A stretch of DNA of 64,000 nucleotides from Geodermatophilus amargosae (GCF_900116515.1 NZ_FPBA01000004.1:124001-188000), one strand, 5' to 3'. Counted from the stretch's first letter, positions 48,251 to 57,769 are shown. Translations and numbers: made by a program. The notes: generated by a model from the sequence alone, not told the origin.

Positions 48251-49439
48251 AGGGGCGGACGCCGTCCGGCCGGCGCGGGGTCGCGGCGCGGAGGACGTCG
48301 AGGCTGAGGCCGGCGCCCACCGCCGCCACGAGCCCGGCGAGCAGGAAGGGGACGACGAAGCCGCCCGTCGTCTCGGCCAGGAAGCCGCCGAGCGGAGGCC
48401 CGGCCAGCTGCGCCAGACCGAAGGCGAGGGTGCAGCGACCGAAGGCCCCGGCGAACTCCCGCGGGGTGAGGAAGTCCGAGAGGTGGGCCGCGATCACCGC
48501 CGGCAGGCCGGACATCATCAGGCCGAACCCCAGGGCCGACGCCGAGGCCAGCGGTTCCACACCCAGTGGCACGAGCAGGATGGCGCCGGCCATGGCCAGG
48601 TACCCGGCGACGAGCGTGCGACCGCGGCCCCACCGGTCCGACAGGGGTCCGAGCACGATCCCGCCGGCGACCAGGCCGATCCCGACCAGCGTGTAGACCG
48701 CCGAGGCGTGGCCGGCCGAGAAGCCGGCGTCGTCCTCGAGCGCGGTCACCAGGTAGCTGGTGTAGACGGAGTAGGCCAGGCCGTAGGCGGCGTAGCCGCC
48801 GGTGAGACCGATCCAGCCGGGGACCCGGCGCAGGGCGCCGGCGCGCACGGGGACGCCGTCGTCGCGGTGCGGCGCCGGCCGGAGCAGGAGCAGGCACAGC
48901 ACGAGGGCGACCACGGCGATCGCCGTCTCCACCAGGTAGACCGTGCGCCAGGAGGCATCGCCGCCCTGCGCCTGCAGACCCCAGGTCAGCGCACTGGCGA
49001 AGACGATCCCCCCGCCGATGCCCGAGCCCGCGACGCCGATCGCGGCGCCACGGCGCGACGGGCGGACGACGGAGCCGGCGAGCCCGGGAGCCGGCACCCA
49101 GATGAACGCGCCGCCGACGCCGGTCAGGGTGAGCCCGACGGCCAGCCCCCCGGCGCCACCGGCACGGGTGAGGAGCGCGAGGCCCACCGCGCTGCAGGCC
49201 AGGCCCGCCTGGATCAGCGCGGCCGGACGGGCCCGGCGGGACAGCGCGCTGACGGCCACGGTGCCGAGCAGGTACGCGGTGACGTTGGCCGTGGCGACCA
49301 GCCCCGCGACGGCGTAGGAGTCCAGCAGGTCACGGTTGATCGCCGGCAGCAGCAGCGCGTAGGAGAAGCGGCCGAAGGCCTGGGCGACGGCGGAGGCGAG
49401 CGCCACGAGCAGGACGAGCCCGCGTGGCCGCACCTGCAC
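48249..49439 (-). CDS. YbfB/YjiJ-type MFS transporter
   Basis: A 396-residue carrier with 12 helices: AQAFGRFSYALLLPAINRDL (GRFxYxLLLP signature of the YbfB/YjiJ family), VGLTLTGVGGAFIWVPAPGL, RRGAAIGVAGSGIGGGIVFA, GPLSDRWGRGRTLVAGYLAM. Substrate unknown. GTG 49439 has GGAGGGAG upstream. Confidence 0.9.
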
Positions 49440-49574
49440 GACGCTCCCTCCGCACCCGTCTCGGGACGACGCCGTGCCCCGGCCGTCCGACGGGCCGAGT
49501 CCACCAGATCGGCGGCCGCTGCGCCGCGTGCCCGCCAGGGCGCCGGGCCCGGGTGAGGCGACTCCACGCGCGCC

Positions 49575-50447
49575 TCAGGATCCCCAAGAGGACCGTGCGA
49601 GGGCCCGGGACCCGGCGTCGGCGGGCACGTCCGCCCACCCGTCCGGGAACGGCGATCCGCTCCGCAGCGCCCTGAGCCACAGGGCGTGCGGGAGGGAACG
49701 CAGTGACAGCACCGCTGCCCCGTACAGGGCTGACGAGACGGCGACGCGCCGGTTGCGCGCCAGGGCGTCCAGGCCCCGCTCGGCCACCCGGCGGGCGTCC
49801 TCGAGTGCCCAGGCGGGCATCCGCTGCACCGCCGCGCCGAGGCCGGCGAGGTCCATGAACTCCGTCGGGACGGTGCCCGGGCACAGGGCCGTGACGGCGA
49901 CCCCGTGCGGCCGCGGTTCAGCGTGCAGCGCCTCGGTGAAGGACAGCAGCGCGGCCTTCGATGCCGCGTACGTCGCCATGCGCGGCATGGGCACGATGCT
50001 GAGGAGCGAGCAGACGTTGAGCACTGCGCCGCTCCTCCGGTGAACCATGCCGGGCACGAAGCGCCCGCACAGGTCCACGGCGGCCTCCAGGTCCAGCCGG
50101 ACGACGTCGACCTGCCGCTCGACCGGCGCGGTCGTGAAGTCACCGGCGATCCCCGCGCCCGCGCCGTTGCACAGGATCGACACCTCCAGCCCGAGGCCCG
50201 CCACGGCGTCCGGCAGTTCCCGGCGGGCCGCCTCGTCGGTCAGGTCGCACGGCAGGGCGTGCACCCTGATCCCGGGACGCGAGAGCCGCCCGGCGAGGGC
50301 CTCGAGCCGGTCCCGGCGTCGGGCGACCAACACGACCTCGTGGCCGCGGTCGGCCAGGGCGGTGGCGATCTCCGCCCCGATCCCGGACGACGCCCCGGTG
50401 ACGAGGGCGGCCGACGGGGGCGGGGCGGTCGGCAGTCGGCGTGTCAT
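49575..50447 (-). CDS. SDR-family oxidoreductase
   Basis: A 290-residue classical SDR: ALVTGASSGIGAEIATALAD (TGxxxGIG), ILCNGAGAGIAGDF (NxAG), VLNVCSLLSIVPMPRMATYA and YAASKAALLSFTEALHAE (YxxxK, with Ser before). DLTDE suggests preference for NAD(P). C-terminal extension with LRALRSGSPFPDGW. ATG 50447. Confidence 0.88.
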   Translation of the reverse strand: MTRRLPTAPPPSAALVTGASSGIGAEIATALADRGHEVVLVARRRDRLEALAGRLSRPGIRVHALPCDLTDEAARRELPDAVAGLGLEVSILCNGAGAGIAGDFTTAPVERQVDVVRLDLEAAVDLCGRFVPGMVHRRSGAVLNVCSLLSIVPMPRMATYAASKAALLSFTEALHAEPRPHGVAVTALCPGTVPTEFMDLAGLGAAVQRMPAWALEDARRVAERGLDALARNRRVAVSSALYGAAVLSLRSLPHALWLRALRSGSPFPDGWADVPADAGSRALARSSWGS

Positions 50448-50633
50448 GGTCGGTCTCCCGGGCTCGCGGGCGGCGGGCCTCGACCCTGCTCCCGACCGCA
50501 CCGTCCCGTCAGGGCCCTTCGACCCCGCGGCTCGGCGGCCGCGCCGAGGACCGTTGTCCCGCGTCCGGCGAGGGAGGACGCTCGGCCGTGCGGCGGTGCC
50601 GCAGGGGCGTCGCCGATCCGAGAGGAGGGCGGC

Positions 50634-51260
50634 ATGTACGCCCGATCAACCACCATCCTCGGCGACCCCGGCTCCCTCGACGACGCCATCGCCTACATGC
50701 GGGACGAGGTCTGGCCGGCCATGCAGGACATGGACGGCTGCGTCGGCCTGTCGATGATGTGCGACCGCGAGAGCGGCCGGTGCATCGCGACGTCGGCCTG
50801 GCGGGACCAGCAGGCGATGCGGGCCAGCGCCGAGCGCGTCGAGCCGATGCGCCGGCACATGATGGACCGCTTCGGAGCGGGCGGGGACCCCGAGGTGCGG
50901 GAGTGGGAGATCGCCGTCCTCCACCGCGAGCACGCCGCCGGGGACGGTGCCTGCGCGCGGATCACCTGGAGCCGCGGCGACCCGGCCAAGGCCGATCAGC
51001 TGCTCGACATGTACCGCACCAGCCTGATGCCGCGGATCCAGGGGATGCCGGGCTTCTGCAGCCTCAGCATGCTCCTCGACCGGGACAGCGGCCGCGCCGT
51101 CGGCACGATCGTCTTCGACGGCCGCGAACACCTCGAGCAGACGCGGGAACAGGCCCGCACGCTGCGGGAGGAGGCGGTGGAGATCATGGGCGTCGACATC
51201 CTCGACGTCGCCGAGATGGACCTGGTCCTCGCCCACCTCCGGGTACCCGAGACCGTCTGA
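50634..51260 (+). CDS. Two-domain dimeric alpha/beta-barrel (ABM-like) protein, copy 1
   Basis: A 208-residue protein that looks like two ABM-like halves: MYARSTTILGDPGSLDDAIA, MDGCVGLSMMCDRESGRCIA, TSAWRDQQAMRASAE in the first half; ARITWSRGDPAKADQLLDMY, GMPGFCSLSMLLDRDSGRAV in the second. The end, DILDVAEMDLVLAHLRVPET, is shared with the paralogue at 54346-54966. ATG 50634 with AGAGGAGG upstream. Function unknown. Confidence 0.78.
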   Translation: MYARSTTILGDPGSLDDAIAYMRDEVWPAMQDMDGCVGLSMMCDRESGRCIATSAWRDQQAMRASAERVEPMRRHMMDRFGAGGDPEVREWEIAVLHREHAAGDGACARITWSRGDPAKADQLLDMYRTSLMPRIQGMPGFCSLSMLLDRDSGRAVGTIVFDGREHLEQTREQARTLREEAVEIMGVDILDVAEMDLVLAHLRVPETV

Positions 51261-51273
51261 CCCGGGCACCCGC

Positions 51274-51309
51274 GCCCCACGGCGACCCGGAGCCGGGTCG
51301 CCGTGGGGC
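51274..51309. terminator. Bidirectional hairpin
   Basis: A perfect 17-bp stem, 51274-51290 with 51293-51309, separated by AG only. It lies between the ABM-like gene (ends 51260) and the minus-strand purU gene (ends 51352). Confidence 0.8.
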
Positions 51310-51351
51310 ACGGTCCGGCTGGCGGCGCGGAGGCCGGGCGCGCCGTCCCGC

Positions 51352-52224
51352 TCACTCGAAGACGACGGTCCGGTTCCCGCGGATGACGACGCGGTTCTCG
51401 GTGTGCCAGCGCACCGCGTGCGACAGGGCCCGGGTCTCGGCCTCGCGCCCCCGCGCGGCGAGCTGCTCCGGGCTCAGCGAGTGGTCGACGCGGAGCATCT
51501 CCTGCTCGATGATCGGGCCCTCGTCGAGGTCCGCGGTGACGTAGTGCGCGGTCGCACCGATGAACTTGACGCCCCGGGCGTGCGCCTGGTGGTAGGGACG
51601 GGCGCCCTTGAAGCTCGGCAGCATCGAGTGGTGGATGTTGATCGCCCGGCCCTCGAGCTGCCGGCACAGGCCGTCGGAGAGGATCTGCATGTAGCGGGCC
51701 AGCACCACCAGCTCGACCCGTTCCGCGCGCACGATGTCGAGCAGCGCCGCCTCGGCCTCGGGCTTCGTCTCGCGGGTCACCGGGATGTGGTGGAAGGGCA
51801 CGCCGTAGAAGTCGGCGATGCCCTTCAGGTCGGGGTGGTTGGAGACGATCGCGACGACGTCGAGGTTGAGCTCGCCGATCGAGTTGCGGAACAGCAGGTC
51901 GTTGAGGCAGTGCGCGTACTGGCTGACCATGATGAGCACGCGCTGGCGCTCGGCGGCGTCGGCCAGCCGCCAGGACATGCCGAAGCGCTGGGCGGTCTCC
52001 TCGAAGGCCTGGCACAGGTGGGCGAAGTCCAGCGGTGCGCCTTCGACGTGGGCGAACTCGACCCGCATGTAGAACATGCCGCTCGCGGCGCTGTCGAACT
52101 GGTGGCTCTCCAGGATGGTGCACCGCTCCTGGACGAGCAGTCCGGACACCGCGTGCACGATGCCCGGAGCGTCCTGGCAGGACAGCACCAGGACGCCGTG
52201 CTGGGCGTCGGCGGGCCGGGTCAT
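51352..52224 (-). CDS. purU: Formyltetrahydrofolate deformylase
   Basis: A 290-residue enzyme that hydrolyses 10-formyl-THF to THF and formate. N-terminal ACT domain: GVLVLSCQDAPGIVHAVSGL, ILESHQFDSAASGMFYMRV. C-terminal formyltransferase fold: VVAIVSNHPDLKGIADFYGV, INIHHSMLPSFKGARPYHQA, YVTADLDEGPIIEQEMLRVD (HxLLPSF-like and DxGPII catalytic elements). It balances the C1 pool and could handle C1 units from methoxy-aromatic demethylation. ATG 52224 with GAGGAGG upstream. Confidence 0.95.
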   Translation of the reverse strand: MTRPADAQHGVLVLSCQDAPGIVHAVSGLLVQERCTILESHQFDSAASGMFYMRVEFAHVEGAPLDFAHLCQAFEETAQRFGMSWRLADAAERQRVLIMVSQYAHCLNDLLFRNSIGELNLDVVAIVSNHPDLKGIADFYGVPFHHIPVTRETKPEAEAALLDIVRAERVELVVLARYMQILSDGLCRQLEGRAINIHHSMLPSFKGARPYHQAHARGVKFIGATAHYVTADLDEGPIIEQEMLRVDHSLSPEQLAARGREAETRALSHAVRWHTENRVVIRGNRTVVFE

Positions 52225-52444
52225 CGCGCCTCCTCGGCGAGTGGTCGGGAGCAGCCGGTCCACCGGCCGCACCGTCGTCGTCCGGCCGTCCCGACGAGCG
52301 GATCGGCTCCCTGAGGACGGCGCCGCAGTGAACCTATGACCGCGGCTGGTGTGCCGCACGCCACAGATGACGTCTCTCCCGCGGCAGAAGTCAGCACCCC
52401 GGCCGCGACAATCGACGCACTCCGGTCAGCGAGTCCGCCCCGGC

Positions 52445-52484
52445 GGTCCCGGCCACGGCGGTGGACGCCGCCGTGGCCGGGACC
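52445..52484 (-). terminator. Hairpin after the esterase gene
   Basis: A perfect 17-bp stem, 52445-52461 with 52468-52484, with loop TGGACG, sixteen bases past the stop of the tannase/feruloyl esterase gene (52500). The rest of 52225-52444 holds no gene. Confidence 0.85.
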
Positions 52485-52499
52485 GGGTCCCCGGGTCCG

Positions 52500-54077
52500 T
52501 CAGGGCTGCCGCAGCTCCATCCGCGTCGCGGGCACGCAGCGGTAGGTGCTGCCGTCGGCGGGGTCACCCCGGCCGGTCCACCGCGCCACGGTGGGGTAGG
52601 CGCAGATCGGACGGGTGGCCCCCGCGGCCGTGGCGGCGTCGAGGGTCCGGGGTGCCCGGCCGCCCTCCACCCACTCGACCAGCGCGCCGAACGGGTCGAC
52701 CGGCTGGGCGCCGGCCCCGCCACCGCAGTGCCCCACGCCCGGAGCGAGGAACAGCCGCGCGAACTGCTGCGTGTGGCCCGGGCCGAGCTCGTCGAGGACG
52801 CGCTCGTAGTAGTCGACCGTGCCCCGGACCGTCACGCCGAAGTCGGCGAGACCGTGCCACATCAGGAGCTTGCCGCCGCTCTCGCGGAACGCGGACAGGT
52901 CCGGGTCGCTGGCCCCCATCATGTCGCCGTACCGCTCGACGGCGAGGTCGAACAGCGCCTCGAACGAGGAGTGGTCGAGGGTCCGCCAGTCGAACGTCGG
53001 GTCGTCCGTCAGGAAGTAGCGGATCCACCAGATGTCGTAGACGAACGGGTTGCCGACGAGCTGGCCCGACTCGTCGAGCCGGACGTCGTGCAGGCCGGCG
53101 TAGGGGGCGCCGAAGGGCAGCCCGTACCAGAGGAAGCGGCCGTCGGTGCCCCGCGGACCCTCGTGGATCCGTTGCATGACCGCGACGTCCTCCGCCGTGA
53201 TCGTCCCGCACGGGGTCACCGTGCCGACGAGCGTGGTCAGGTCGAAGTCGCAGGCGAAGGGGTCCCCGATGACGCCGTCGACCACGCCGTCACCGACGGT
53301 GTCGCAGGCCGCGACCGCCGCCGCCAGAGCTGCCTCGAACTTGCAGGCCGGGACCGGGTTGTCCTCCTGCAGCATGACGATCTGGCCCCAGATCTGCCCC
53401 GTCTGCATCTCCGGGAAGTTGATCACCGGCGCCCCGGCGAGGACGCCGTCGTAGTCGTCCGGGTACCGCTGGGCCTCCATGAGCCCCTGCCGGCCGCCGG
53501 TCGAGCAGCCGTTCCAATAGGAGTACGCCGGCTCCTGCCCGTAGTAGGCCGCCACGAGCGCCTGTGCGGTGACGGTCATGTCGTGCACGCCCTCGTGGCC
53601 GAAGTCCTCCCGGGCCGCCTGATCGGGGGTGCCGTCGGGACGGAGGCCGAAGGTGCCGGAGGGCCCCACGTGTCCTGCGTCGGTCGCCGCCGCGGCGTAG
53701 CCGGCGCGCAACGGCGCCTCCAGGCTGCCGGCGCTCCCACCGGAGAAGCCCCCGCCGCCCACGCCCTGGAACCGGCCGTTCCAGGTCTCCTCGGGCAGGT
53801 ACACCCAGACCGTGACGGACCCGCCGTCCTCCGGGTCCTCGACACGCAGGGTGACCCGGCAGGACGCCGGCGTCCTGTCGTCGCCGCGGTGCTGCTCCAC
53901 CGCGGTGACCGCGGTGTCCGGGTGGGTGAACTGCGCCAGCTCTCCGCAGCCCATCACCGGGGCGACCGGCCCGGTCTCCGGCGTCGGGGGCGCGGCGTTC
54001 GCACTGGGCGCCACGAGCACCGCGGCTGCGGTCGCTGCCAGGACCGAGAGCACGGCGAGGTGTGGACGTGATCGCAT
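52500..54077 (-). CDS. Secreted tannase/feruloyl esterase family hydrolase
   Basis: A 525-residue secreted esterase. Signal peptide (MRSRPHLAVLSVLAATAAAV, cleavage near ANAAPP), then the tannase-family text: VWVYLPEETWNGRFQGVGGG, GYAAAATDAGHVGP, YYGQEPAYSYWNGCSTGGRQ with the nucleophile Ser in GCSTGG, DTVGDGVVDGVIGDPFACDF (Ca-binding loop), MWHGLADFGVTVRGTVDYYE (acid) and PGVGHCGGG (His). Members release gallate from tannins or ferulate from hemicellulose esters, which fits the catabolic genes that follow. ATG 54077. Confidence 0.9.
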   Translation of the reverse strand: MRSRPHLAVLSVLAATAAAVLVAPSANAAPPTPETGPVAPVMGCGELAQFTHPDTAVTAVEQHRGDDRTPASCRVTLRVEDPEDGGSVTVWVYLPEETWNGRFQGVGGGGFSGGSAGSLEAPLRAGYAAAATDAGHVGPSGTFGLRPDGTPDQAAREDFGHEGVHDMTVTAQALVAAYYGQEPAYSYWNGCSTGGRQGLMEAQRYPDDYDGVLAGAPVINFPEMQTGQIWGQIVMLQEDNPVPACKFEAALAAAVAACDTVGDGVVDGVIGDPFACDFDLTTLVGTVTPCGTITAEDVAVMQRIHEGPRGTDGRFLWYGLPFGAPYAGLHDVRLDESGQLVGNPFVYDIWWIRYFLTDDPTFDWRTLDHSSFEALFDLAVERYGDMMGASDPDLSAFRESGGKLLMWHGLADFGVTVRGTVDYYERVLDELGPGHTQQFARLFLAPGVGHCGGGAGAQPVDPFGALVEWVEGGRAPRTLDAATAAGATRPICAYPTVARWTGRGDPADGSTYRCVPATRMELRQP

Positions 54078-54345
54078 GGGCTGGATCCCCCAGGGGGTCG
54101 AGGACTTCCGTCGACCGGGCGGGGCGCTGCGCGGTCGACTGTCCCCCGCGGTCCGCACCGCGTCGCGTCCGGTTGCCCCGATCCTGGTCGCCGGGTGATC
54201 CGGGTCACAGGCGTTCCCGTCGTACGCCGAACGCGACGATTGACTCGGTTGCCGGTCTGCGGGGCCGACGGGCACCCTGTGCCGGGTCGGCCGCCCTCCA
54301 CGGGCACCGCCGGCTCCGCGACCGACGGGAGGCCGATTGACCGAG

Positions 54346-54966
54346 ATGCGTGCCCGGTCCACCGAGATCTCCGGGGCTCCCGGGTCGGTGGACGCGGCGA
54401 TCGACCACGCCCGGGACGAGGTGATGCCGGCGGTGCAGCGGATGGACGGCTGCCTCGGTCTGTCGGTGCTGGCTGACCGCGCCGGCGGCCGCTGCATCGT
54501 CACGACGTCCTGGCGGGACGAGGCCGCGCTGCAGGACAGCCGGGAGGCGGTCCGGCCGTACGCGGAGCGGACCACCGAGCTCCTCGGCGGCACGGCGGAG
54601 GTGCAGGAGTGGGAGATCGCCGCGATGCACCGGGTGCAGGAGGCCGGCCAGCGGGCCCGGTCCCGCGTCACCTGGCTGCGCACCGATCCCGGGGCCGTCG
54701 ACCGCGCCGTGGACGCCGTCCGCCTGTCCCTGATGCCGAAGCTCGACGACCTGCCCGGGTTCTGCAGCGTCAGCGTCCTGGTCCGGCGGGACGAGGGGCT
54801 CACGGTCGCCGCCGTCTCCTACGACAGCGGGACGCACCTCGAGCAGGCGGGCGAGGGGGCCCGGCAGTTCCGCGAGGAGTTCGCCCCCGCCCTGGGCATC
54901 GAGGTCCTCGACACCGCCGAGTTCGACGTCGCCGTCGCGCACCTGCGGGTCCCCGAGACCACCTGA
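54346..54966 (+). CDS. Two-domain dimeric alpha/beta-barrel (ABM-like) protein, copy 2
   Basis: A 206-residue paralogue of the protein at 50634-51260: MRARSTEISGAPGSVDAAID, MDGCLGLSVLADRAGGRCIV, TTSWRDEAALQDSREAVRP, ARSRVTWLRTDPGAVDRAVD, DLPGFCSVSVLVRRDEGLTV and the shared end AVAHLRVPETT. ATG 54346 is chosen by alignment; TTG 54337 is closer to the GGGAGG at 54327-54332. It is convergent with ligJ (22-base gap). Function unknown. Confidence 0.77.
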   Translation: MRARSTEISGAPGSVDAAIDHARDEVMPAVQRMDGCLGLSVLADRAGGRCIVTTSWRDEAALQDSREAVRPYAERTTELLGGTAEVQEWEIAAMHRVQEAGQRARSRVTWLRTDPGAVDRAVDAVRLSLMPKLDDLPGFCSVSVLVRRDEGLTVAAVSYDSGTHLEQAGEGARQFREEFAPALGIEVLDTAEFDVAVAHLRVPETT

Positions 54967-54988
54967 CCGCGTCCTGCGGGGCGTGCGG

Positions 54989-56008
54989 TCACCGCCCCAG
55001 GGCCGCCAGCGCCGCGTCGAGCCGGGGGTAGACGCGCCTCACGTTGCCCTCGAAGACCGCGGTGCGCGCCTGGTCGTCGAGGGCCGAGGCCTCGACGTAG
55101 CGCCGGGTGTCGTCGTAGTGGTGCCCGGTCCGCGGGTCGATGCCGCGCACCGCGCCCACCATCTCGGACCCGAACAGGACGTTCGCGGTGTCCACCACGT
55201 CCAGCAACAGGTCGATCCCCGGCTGGTGGTAGACGCAGGTGTCGAAGAAGACGTTGCCCATGACGTTGGACTCCACCGGCGGCTGTCCGAGCATGTCGGC
55301 CAGCCCCCGGTACCGGCCCCAGTGGTAGGGCACCGCTCCGCCGCCGTGCGGGATGACCAGTCGCAGGTCCGGCAGGTCGTCGAAGAGGCGGCCCTGCACG
55401 AGCTGCATGAAGGCCGTGGTGTCGGCGTTGATGTAGTACGCACCGGTCGCGTGGAACACCGGGGTGGCCGACGCCGAGACGTGCACCATGGCCGGGACGT
55501 CGAGCTCGACCATCGCCTCGTAGAACGGGTACCAGGAGCGGTCGGTCAGGGGCGGCGAGCTCCAGAACCCGCCGCTGGGGTCGGGGTTGAGGTTGCAGCC
55601 GACGAACCCGAGCTCCTCCACGCACCGGCGCAGCTCGGCGATCGACGCCTGCAGGTCCGCGCCCGGCGACTGCGGCAGCTGGCAGACGGGGACGAACCGG
55701 CCGGGGTGCAGGGTCGCCACGCGGTGCACGAGGTCGTTGCATAGGCGCGACCACTCCAGGCTCACCGCCGCGTCGCCGACGTGGTGGGCCATCGCGGAGG
55801 CCCGCGGCGAGAAGAGCGTGACGTCGATGCCCCGCTGGTCCATCAGCCGCAGCTGGCTCGACTCGATCGTCTCGCGGATCTCGTCGTCGCTGATGGACGG
55901 GTAGGCCGGCGGCGTCGTCCCGGCCCCCCAGGCCGCCACCTGCTGCTCGCGCCAGGCGGTGTGCGCGGCCGGAGCCGTCGTGTAGTGGCCGTGGCAGTCG
56001 ATGATCAC
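54989..56008 (-). CDS. ligJ: 4-oxalomesaconate hydratase
   Basis: A 339-residue amidohydrolase-fold enzyme strongly matching LigJ, which hydrates 4-oxalomesaconate to 4-carboxy-4-hydroxy-2-oxoadipate. Text in order: MIIDCHGHYTTAPAAHTAWR, TLFSPRASAMAHHVGD, PQSPGADLQASIAELRRCVE, NLNPDPSGGFWSSPPLTDRS, YYINADTTAFMQLVQ, IPHGGGAVPYHWGRYRGLA, FFDTCVYHQPGIDLL. Metal-binding His residues are in HGHYT and IPHGGG. Last gene of the operon; ATG 56008 overlaps the dehydrogenase stop. Confidence 0.93.
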   Translation of the reverse strand: MIIDCHGHYTTAPAAHTAWREQQVAAWGAGTTPPAYPSISDDEIRETIESSQLRLMDQRGIDVTLFSPRASAMAHHVGDAAVSLEWSRLCNDLVHRVATLHPGRFVPVCQLPQSPGADLQASIAELRRCVEELGFVGCNLNPDPSGGFWSSPPLTDRSWYPFYEAMVELDVPAMVHVSASATPVFHATGAYYINADTTAFMQLVQGRLFDDLPDLRLVIPHGGGAVPYHWGRYRGLADMLGQPPVESNVMGNVFFDTCVYHQPGIDLLLDVVDTANVLFGSEMVGAVRGIDPRTGHHYDDTRRYVEASALDDQARTAVFEGNVRRVYPRLDAALAALGR

Positions 56009-56790
56009 GTGCTCTCCCCGGGAGCGGCGTCACGGAGCTCCACCAGCAGGTCGCGGGCGGCCGGTGCCACGCGGGCCGGCACGCCCAGCTCGTGCAGCTG
56101 CTCCGTGGCGGCTGCCATCTCGTCGGCCCGCCGCCGGGCGTGGACGCGGGTGCCGTCCACCAGCCGGTCGACCGTGCGCTCGTCGAACCCGGCCAGTTCC
56201 GCGGCGATGTTCCCGCGGAGCCAGTCGGCGCACCCGGCCGCCTCGGCACCGCGCAGCGCCTCCACCACGGCGGCGGCCAGCCCCTTGTAGAAGACGCTGC
56301 GCAGCAGCTTGCGCGACATGGCGGTCCCCACCGGGCCCGGCTCGACGTCGACGTCGGCACCGAGGCCGGCGAGGAGCTCGGCGTACCGGCCGGCCGCCTC
56401 GCCGGACACCAGCATCGGCGTGCGCAGGCCCTTGCCGGGCACCGGCGACATCAGCGCGACGTCGACGACGGGCACGCCTCGCTCCCCCGCCCGCTCGGCC
56501 AGGGCGGCCTTCAGGCCCGGGCTGGCGGTGTTGAGGTCGGCCCACAGCGTCCCGGCGCGCAGCCCGGGCAGCGCGTTGGCCAGCGCGGTCATGGCGTCGT
56601 GCGAGCTGTTGACGCTGAGCACCAGGTCGGCGTCGGCCACCGCGTCGGCCTCGTTCCCCCGCGCGGCGACCCCGTCGACGGAGATGCCGAGGGGGTCGTA
56701 GCCGCGCACGTCGGCCCCGGCCGCGACGAGGTCTCGTGCGATCTCCGAGCCGGCCTCACCGAGCCCGAGGACGGCGATGCAGGTGGTCAC
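56005..56790 (-). CDS. NAD(P)-dependent dehydrogenase with DUF1932 domain
   Basis: A 261-residue protein of the 3-hydroxyisobutyrate/6-phosphogluconate dehydrogenase superfamily: CIAVLGLGEAGSEIARDLVA (Rossmann GxGxxG), LVLSVNSSHDAMTALANALP, DVALMSPVPGKGLRTPMLVS, MSRKLLRSVFYKGLAAAVVE (Lys catalytic region), then the DUF1932 C-terminal domain. It lies within the lig cluster, between the dioxygenase and ligJ; oxidation or reduction of a ring-cleavage intermediate is likely but unproven. GTG 56790 overlaps the dioxygenase stop (GTGA). Confidence 0.87.
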   Translation of the reverse strand: MTTCIAVLGLGEAGSEIARDLVAAGADVRGYDPLGISVDGVAARGNEADAVADADLVLSVNSSHDAMTALANALPGLRAGTLWADLNTASPGLKAALAERAGERGVPVVDVALMSPVPGKGLRTPMLVSGEAAGRYAELLAGLGADVDVEPGPVGTAMSRKLLRSVFYKGLAAAVVEALRGAEAAGCADWLRGNIAAELAGFDERTVDRLVDGTRVHARRRADEMAAATEQLHELGVPARVAPAARDLLVELRDAAPGEST

Positions 56791-57743
56791 CGCTCGGGGA
56801 CCTCGACCGGCGGCGTGCCGTGGGTGTGGAAGGTGCTGATGGTCTGCAGCCCCCACGCCTGGCCCTTGGCGCGCTCGGCCGCCGACCAGTCGATCGGCTG
56901 CCAGTCGGGGGCCAGGACCAGCCGGGCGGCGGGGTTGTCCAGCTCGATCCGGTTGCCGGCCGGGTCCCAGACGTAGAGGAAGAAGCTCTGCTGGATGGTG
57001 TGCTTGTGCGGCCCGGTCTCGATGTGGACGCCGTGCTCGAGCGCCAGGTCCGCGGCGCGGATGACGTCGTCCCGGCTGTCGACGGCGAAGGACAGGTGGT
57101 GCAGCCGGCCGGAGGTGCCGGTGTTGTCCCGGGTCCACACAGCGTCGTAGCCCTTGTTCGTGAACGTCGTCCAGCTCCCGGCGACGCCGTCGTCGAGGAC
57201 GATCTGCTCGGTGACCATCCCGCCGAGGACGTCCCGGGCGAAGTCGCGGTTGGCCACCACGTCGACGCCGAGGTAGTTGATGTGGTCGATCCGCCGGACG
57301 CTCACGCCGCGGCCGGGGTAGGCCTGGGCCTGGTTCTTCAGCGCCGGGACGAGGTCGCCCTCCGGCCGGTACCACTCGGTCTCGTAGTAGACGCCCATCT
57401 CGTGGCCGTCGGGGTCGGTGAAGACGTAGACCGGGCCGTAGCCGGGGTCGCCGTCCTGCCAGCCGCGGCCCAGCCCGGTCGCCTCGATCGCGGCCACCCG
57501 CCGCTGCAGCGCCTCCGGGGTGCCGGCCCGGAAGTTGGTCCGGCCGACGCCGGGCCGCGGCGCGGCGGTCAGCTTGATCGTCGTGTTCTCGTAGTCGTCC
57601 CAGGCGCGCAGGAACACCGAGTCGCCGGCCGACCCGTTCTCGGTCATGCCCAGGTAGCGGACGTAGAAGTCCAGGCACTCCTCGGGCTTGTCGGTGAGCA
57701 GCTCGACGTGGGCGAGATGGGCGATGTCGTGCAGGGGTGGCAC
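56787..57743 (-). CDS. Type I extradiol dioxygenase (catechol 2,3-dioxygenase-like, VOC)
   Basis: A 318-residue two-domain VOC protein of the catechol 2,3-dioxygenase class. N-domain: LAHVELLTDKPEECLDFYVR; C-domain Fe(II) ligands in RRIDHINYLG (His), GRLHHLSFAV (His) and GNRIELDNP (Glu), with PHKHTIQQSFFLYVWDPAGN between them. It cleaves the ring beside, not between, two phenolic hydroxyls. Substrate unknown; context (ligU, ligJ, ligK) points to gallate- or protocatechuate-like compounds. GTG 57743 with GGAGGAG upstream. Confidence 0.93.
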   Translation of the reverse strand: MPPLHDIAHLAHVELLTDKPEECLDFYVRYLGMTENGSAGDSVFLRAWDDYENTTIKLTAAPRPGVGRTNFRAGTPEALQRRVAAIEATGLGRGWQDGDPGYGPVYVFTDPDGHEMGVYYETEWYRPEGDLVPALKNQAQAYPGRGVSVRRIDHINYLGVDVVANRDFARDVLGGMVTEQIVLDDGVAGSWTTFTNKGYDAVWTRDNTGTSGRLHHLSFAVDSRDDVIRAADLALEHGVHIETGPHKHTIQQSFFLYVWDPAGNRIELDNPAARLVLAPDWQPIDWSAAERAKGQAWGLQTISTFHTHGTPPVEVPER

Positions 57744-57769
57744 GGGACTCTCCTCCGGGTCGGGCGGGT

